NCBI GenBank assembly: GCA_001828645.1
Contig: MHZD01000075.1
Span: 1-9,475, forward strand
Direction of reading: 5' to 3'
DNA length: 9,475 bases
Origin: Planctomycetes bacterium RIFOXYC2_FULL_41_27
Lineage (GTDB): Bacteria > Planctomycetota > Brocadiia > Brocadiales > Brocadiaceae
A program made the position numbers and the translations under genes. The notes under the pieces are model-generated. The model did not search any database, was not told where the DNA came from, and worked only from the letters and a program-made list of their open reading frames with translations. Position 1 is the first letter of the stretch. Every line of letters starts with the position of its first letter. This document shows positions 7,722 to 9,475 of the stretch, piece by piece.

Positions 7722-7731
7722 AACTAAAACT

Positions 7732-8844
7732 ATGATACGTAGCGTAAGTCCGAGAAATTTTGATTGGGTGCTGTTTCCGATAATTTGCATCATTTTGACA
7801 ATAGGAGTGCTTTTTGTCTGGAGTGCATCGTCTGAAAAATTTCTATTTAAACAACTCGTCTGGATTGCGATGGGACTCACCCTTTTTTTTATCCTCCTCT
7901 ATTTTGATTATCTTTCCTTTGCTCATTATGCCTATATTATCTATGCATGCGTGCTCTTTCTTTTAATTCTTGTTTTGGGTATGGGAGGCGCTGTGAAAGG
8001 CTCACAGCGGTGGTTCACCATTGGTTCTTTTTCGGTTCAACCTTCTGAATTTATGAAAATTACTTTAGTGCTTACCCTCGCAAGGTTTCTCAGGTACAAG
8101 AAGTATGGGATCGGGTTGTTTGATATCGGGGTGTCTCTCCTTTTAACATTCATACCAATGGTGCTTATTATGAAACAGCCGGACCTTGGTACGGCGCTAG
8201 TACTTGTTCCCATTTTGCTTTCTATTTTATATACTGCTGGCATCAGACTTTACCACCTGTTTATGCTCATCGGTGCGGGTCTGGCTATATCACCTTTAGT
8301 CTGGATGTTTATGTTGAAATCCTACCAAAAAATGAGGATTATTGGATTCCTCTGGCCAGAGAAGGCTATGGATTGGGGGGCAGGTTATCACAGACTCCAA
8401 TCACTTATCGCCGTTGGTTCGGGAGGTTTGTTTGGTACCGGATGGGGGAATGGCGTACAGAATCAGATGAAATTCCTGCCAGAACGGCATACAGATTTTA
8501 TCTTCGCCGTTATTTCTGAAGAGTGGGGGTTTTTACGGGCTTGTTTTGTTCTGTTTCTTTATATCATGTTCCTCACGTGTGGTATTGGTATTGCGCGAAG
8601 CACACGTGAACCTTGTGGAAGACTCATAGTGATCGGGCTTGTCACTATGTTTGCAACGCAGATTGTAGTCAATGTTGGCATGTCCCTCGGGATTGCCCCC
8701 ATTGTGGGGATTACGCTTCCTTTTATCAGCTACGGGGGTTCCTCTATGCTCACGTCCTTTATTGCCCTCTCCATCATTTTTAACATCAAGATGCGTTCGA
8801 AGATCGATCTTGCATCGGAACACCATTACAAAACAATCCGGTAG
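7732..8844 (+). CDS. rodA: Peptidoglycan glycosyltransferase RodA (SEDS family)
   Basis: Integral membrane SEDS polymerase that extends glycan strands from lipid II and works in a complex with PBP2 (mrdA upstream). The 370-residue product has about ten membrane segments and the family signatures: SQRWFTIGSFSVQPSE with QPSE at 103-106, KQPDLGTAL (148-156), the extracellular loop LFGTGWGNG then FLPERHTDFIFAV with D255, which aligns by motif with the essential loop aspartate of characterised RodA proteins, and LPFISYGGSS (329-338). A NVGMSLGIAPIVG segment precedes the last motif, as in RodA and FtsW. RodA rather than FtsW is favoured by the mre-mrd context. I chose the ATG at 7732; the frame can be extended to a TTG at 7705, but that codon lies inside the hairpin at 7693-7721 and would add only MKPVSTTKT encoded by repeat DNA. 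No Shine-Dalgarno sequence is visible before 7732. Confidence 0.95.
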   Translation: MIRSVSPRNFDWVLFPIICIILTIGVLFVWSASSEKFLFKQLVWIAMGLTLFFILLYFDYLSFAHYAYIIYACVLFLLILVLGMGGAVKGSQRWFTIGSFSVQPSEFMKITLVLTLARFLRYKKYGIGLFDIGVSLLLTFIPMVLIMKQPDLGTALVLVPILLSILYTAGIRLYHLFMLIGAGLAISPLVWMFMLKSYQKMRIIGFLWPEKAMDWGAGYHRLQSLIAVGSGGLFGTGWGNGVQNQMKFLPERHTDFIFAVISEEWGFLRACFVLFLYIMFLTCGIGIARSTREPCGRLIVIGLVTMFATQIVVNVGMSLGIAPIVGITLPFISYGGSSMLTSFIALSIIFNIKMRSKIDLASEHHYKTIR

Positions 8845-8878
8845 AAGGTAATTGCCCGATTTATGACGTTGCCTCAAT

Positions 8879-8906
8879 GTAGGGGTTGAAGATTTTCAAC
8901 CCCTAC
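8879..8906. terminator. Perfect 12-bp hairpin after rodA: possible terminator, also REP-like
   Basis: Arms 8879-8890 (GTAGGGGTTGAA) and 8895-8906 (TTCAACCCCTAC) pair exactly around a GATT loop, 34 nt after the rodA stop. The stem has a GGGG/CCCC core and is followed by TTTATTG, a short and imperfect T tract, so intrinsic termination is possible but weak. The GTAG/CTAC ends match the element upstream of rodA, so it may equally be a dispersed palindromic repeat that happens to serve as a transcript end. Confidence 0.55.
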
Positions 8907-8927
8907 TTTATTGATTCGAAACGGGAC

Positions 8928-8956
8928 TTGCTTAATATTTAAATTCTTATTATGAT
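8928..8956 (+). promoter_or_regulatory. Possible sigma70-type promoter of the radical SAM gene
   Basis: TTGCTT (8928-8933) and TATGAT (8951-8956) are separated by exactly 17 nt. The -10 matches the consensus at 5 of 6 positions and the -35 at 3 of 6. The predicted transcript start, about 8963, is only about 3 nt before the ATG at 8966, which would give an almost leaderless message and fits the lack of a Shine-Dalgarno sequence. The position between a hairpin and a gene start is sensible. The surrounding DNA is AT-rich, so chance matches are possible. Confidence 0.35.
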
Positions 8957-8965
8957 AAAACCACT

Positions 8966-9475
8966 ATGAATGATTTGAAACATTTTGTGACAGAAAACAT
9001 ATTGCCGCTGGTGGAAATGCCGGGACAGTATATCGGGGGTGAGTGGAACTCCGTTGTTAAGAATCACGCTGAAATCGACGTAAAAGTCGCACTGGCATTC
9101 CCCGATACCTATAGTATAGGCATGTCTCATCTGGGGATTCAGATTCTTTACGGACTCCTCAACGAACGTGAAGACACGGTCTGTGAGCGGGTTTTTGCCC
9201 CTCTGGATGACATGGAGTCCCTCATGAGGAAGCACAAAATTCCGTTATTTTCGCTGGAAACATACACGCCTTTAAGAGAATTCGACCTGGTGGGTTTTTC
9301 GCTCCAGTATGAGTTGTCTTATACCAATGTCTTAAATATGTTAAACCTCTCAGACATTCCTATCATGGCCTCCGAACGTGATGAAACAGTTCCGCTCATC
9401 ATTGCAGGCGGGCCTTGTGCTATCTCTCCGGAGGCAGTTGCAGATTTTATCGATATTTTTCTTGTGGGTGATGGG
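8966..9475 (+). CDS. B12-binding-like radical SAM protein, N-terminal part (TIGR03960-like), cut by the window edge
   Basis: 170 codons open from the ATG at 8966 to the right edge, with no stop. The protein starts MNDLKHFVTENILPLVEMPG, followed by YIGGEWNSV, VALAFPDTYSIGMSHLGIQILYG (about residues 41-63), CERVFAPLDDME, FSLETYTPLREFDLVGFSLQYELSYTN, then IIAGGPCAISPEAVADFIDIFLVGDG at the edge. This pattern (a Rossmann-like cobalamin-binding-type domain with GGP, SPE and GDG) is characteristic of the uncharacterised radical SAM family I know as TIGR03960. The radical SAM CxxxCxxC cluster motif would lie further downstream and is not visible. From memory, this family is often encoded near rodA or the ribonuclease G and ribosomal protein L21/L27 genes, which agrees with the position here. 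The substrate is unknown. The start is supported by similarity in form to family N-termini; there is no ribosome site, and a promoter-like element ends 9 nt upstream. Confidence 0.85.
   Translation, partial: MNDLKHFVTENILPLVEMPGQYIGGEWNSVVKNHAEIDVKVALAFPDTYSIGMSHLGIQILYGLLNEREDTVCERVFAPLDDMESLMRKHKIPLFSLETYTPLREFDLVGFSLQYELSYTNVLNMLNLSDIPIMASERDETVPLIIAGGPCAISPEAVADFIDIFLVGDG

Noticed and set aside
7705..7731. N-terminal extension of RodA from a TTG (MKPVSTTKT)
   Set aside because: The TTG and most of the extension lie inside the perfect hairpin at 7693-7721; the ATG at 7732 gives a normal RodA N-terminus.
7705..7736. Promoter TTGAAA ... TATGAT in front of rodA
   Set aside because: The spacer is 20 nt, the -10 overlaps the rodA start codon, and the -35 is part of the hairpin.

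Overview
The window carries an elongasome (rod-shape and lateral peptidoglycan synthesis) gene cluster, all on the + strand: mreC (25-852), mreD (956-1447), mrdA/PBP2 (1462-3387), a very large sensory GGDEF-EAL protein (3499-7677), rodA (7732-8844), and the 5' part of a B12-binding-type radical SAM gene (8966 to the window edge). mreB would be expected upstream, outside the window. No tRNA, rRNA, CRISPR array, transposase or phage gene was seen, and no gene on the - strand is credible.

The genes form a working set. MreC and MreD are the membrane scaffold that activates PBP2, the transpeptidase. RodA is the SEDS glycan polymerase that partners PBP2. The unusual part of the layout is the 1392-residue c-di-GMP protein (Cache-like sensor, HAMP, PAS, GAF, GAF, PAS, GGDEF, EAL) placed between mrdA and rodA, which usually sit together. 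A second oddity lies inside PBP2: a Cys-Gly-Glu-Cys-His sequence (residues 107-111), a textbook CXXCH c-type haem attachment signature, in the exported pedestal region and away from the catalytic domain.

Four of the five gaps are 54-121 nt long, and each contains a palindrome. They are an imperfect inverted repeat between mreC and mreD, an 18-bp perfect palindrome touching the start of the GGDEF-EAL gene, a perfect 14-bp hairpin before rodA, and a perfect 12-bp hairpin after rodA. The last two both begin GTAG and end CTAC, as members of dispersed REP-like families do. The hairpin after rodA, followed by a promoter-like TTGCTT-17-TATGAT, may mark the end of the cell-shape unit and the start of the radical SAM unit. 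No stretch longer than about 125 nt lacks a gene.

The organism appears to be a Gram-negative-type bacterium with moderate to low GC and few clear Shine-Dalgarno sequences. The CXXCH in PBP2 and the style of the dispersed repeats make me think of cytochrome-rich environmental lineages such as anammox Planctomycetota (Brocadiales). That is an impression from the sequence only and needs a similarity search.
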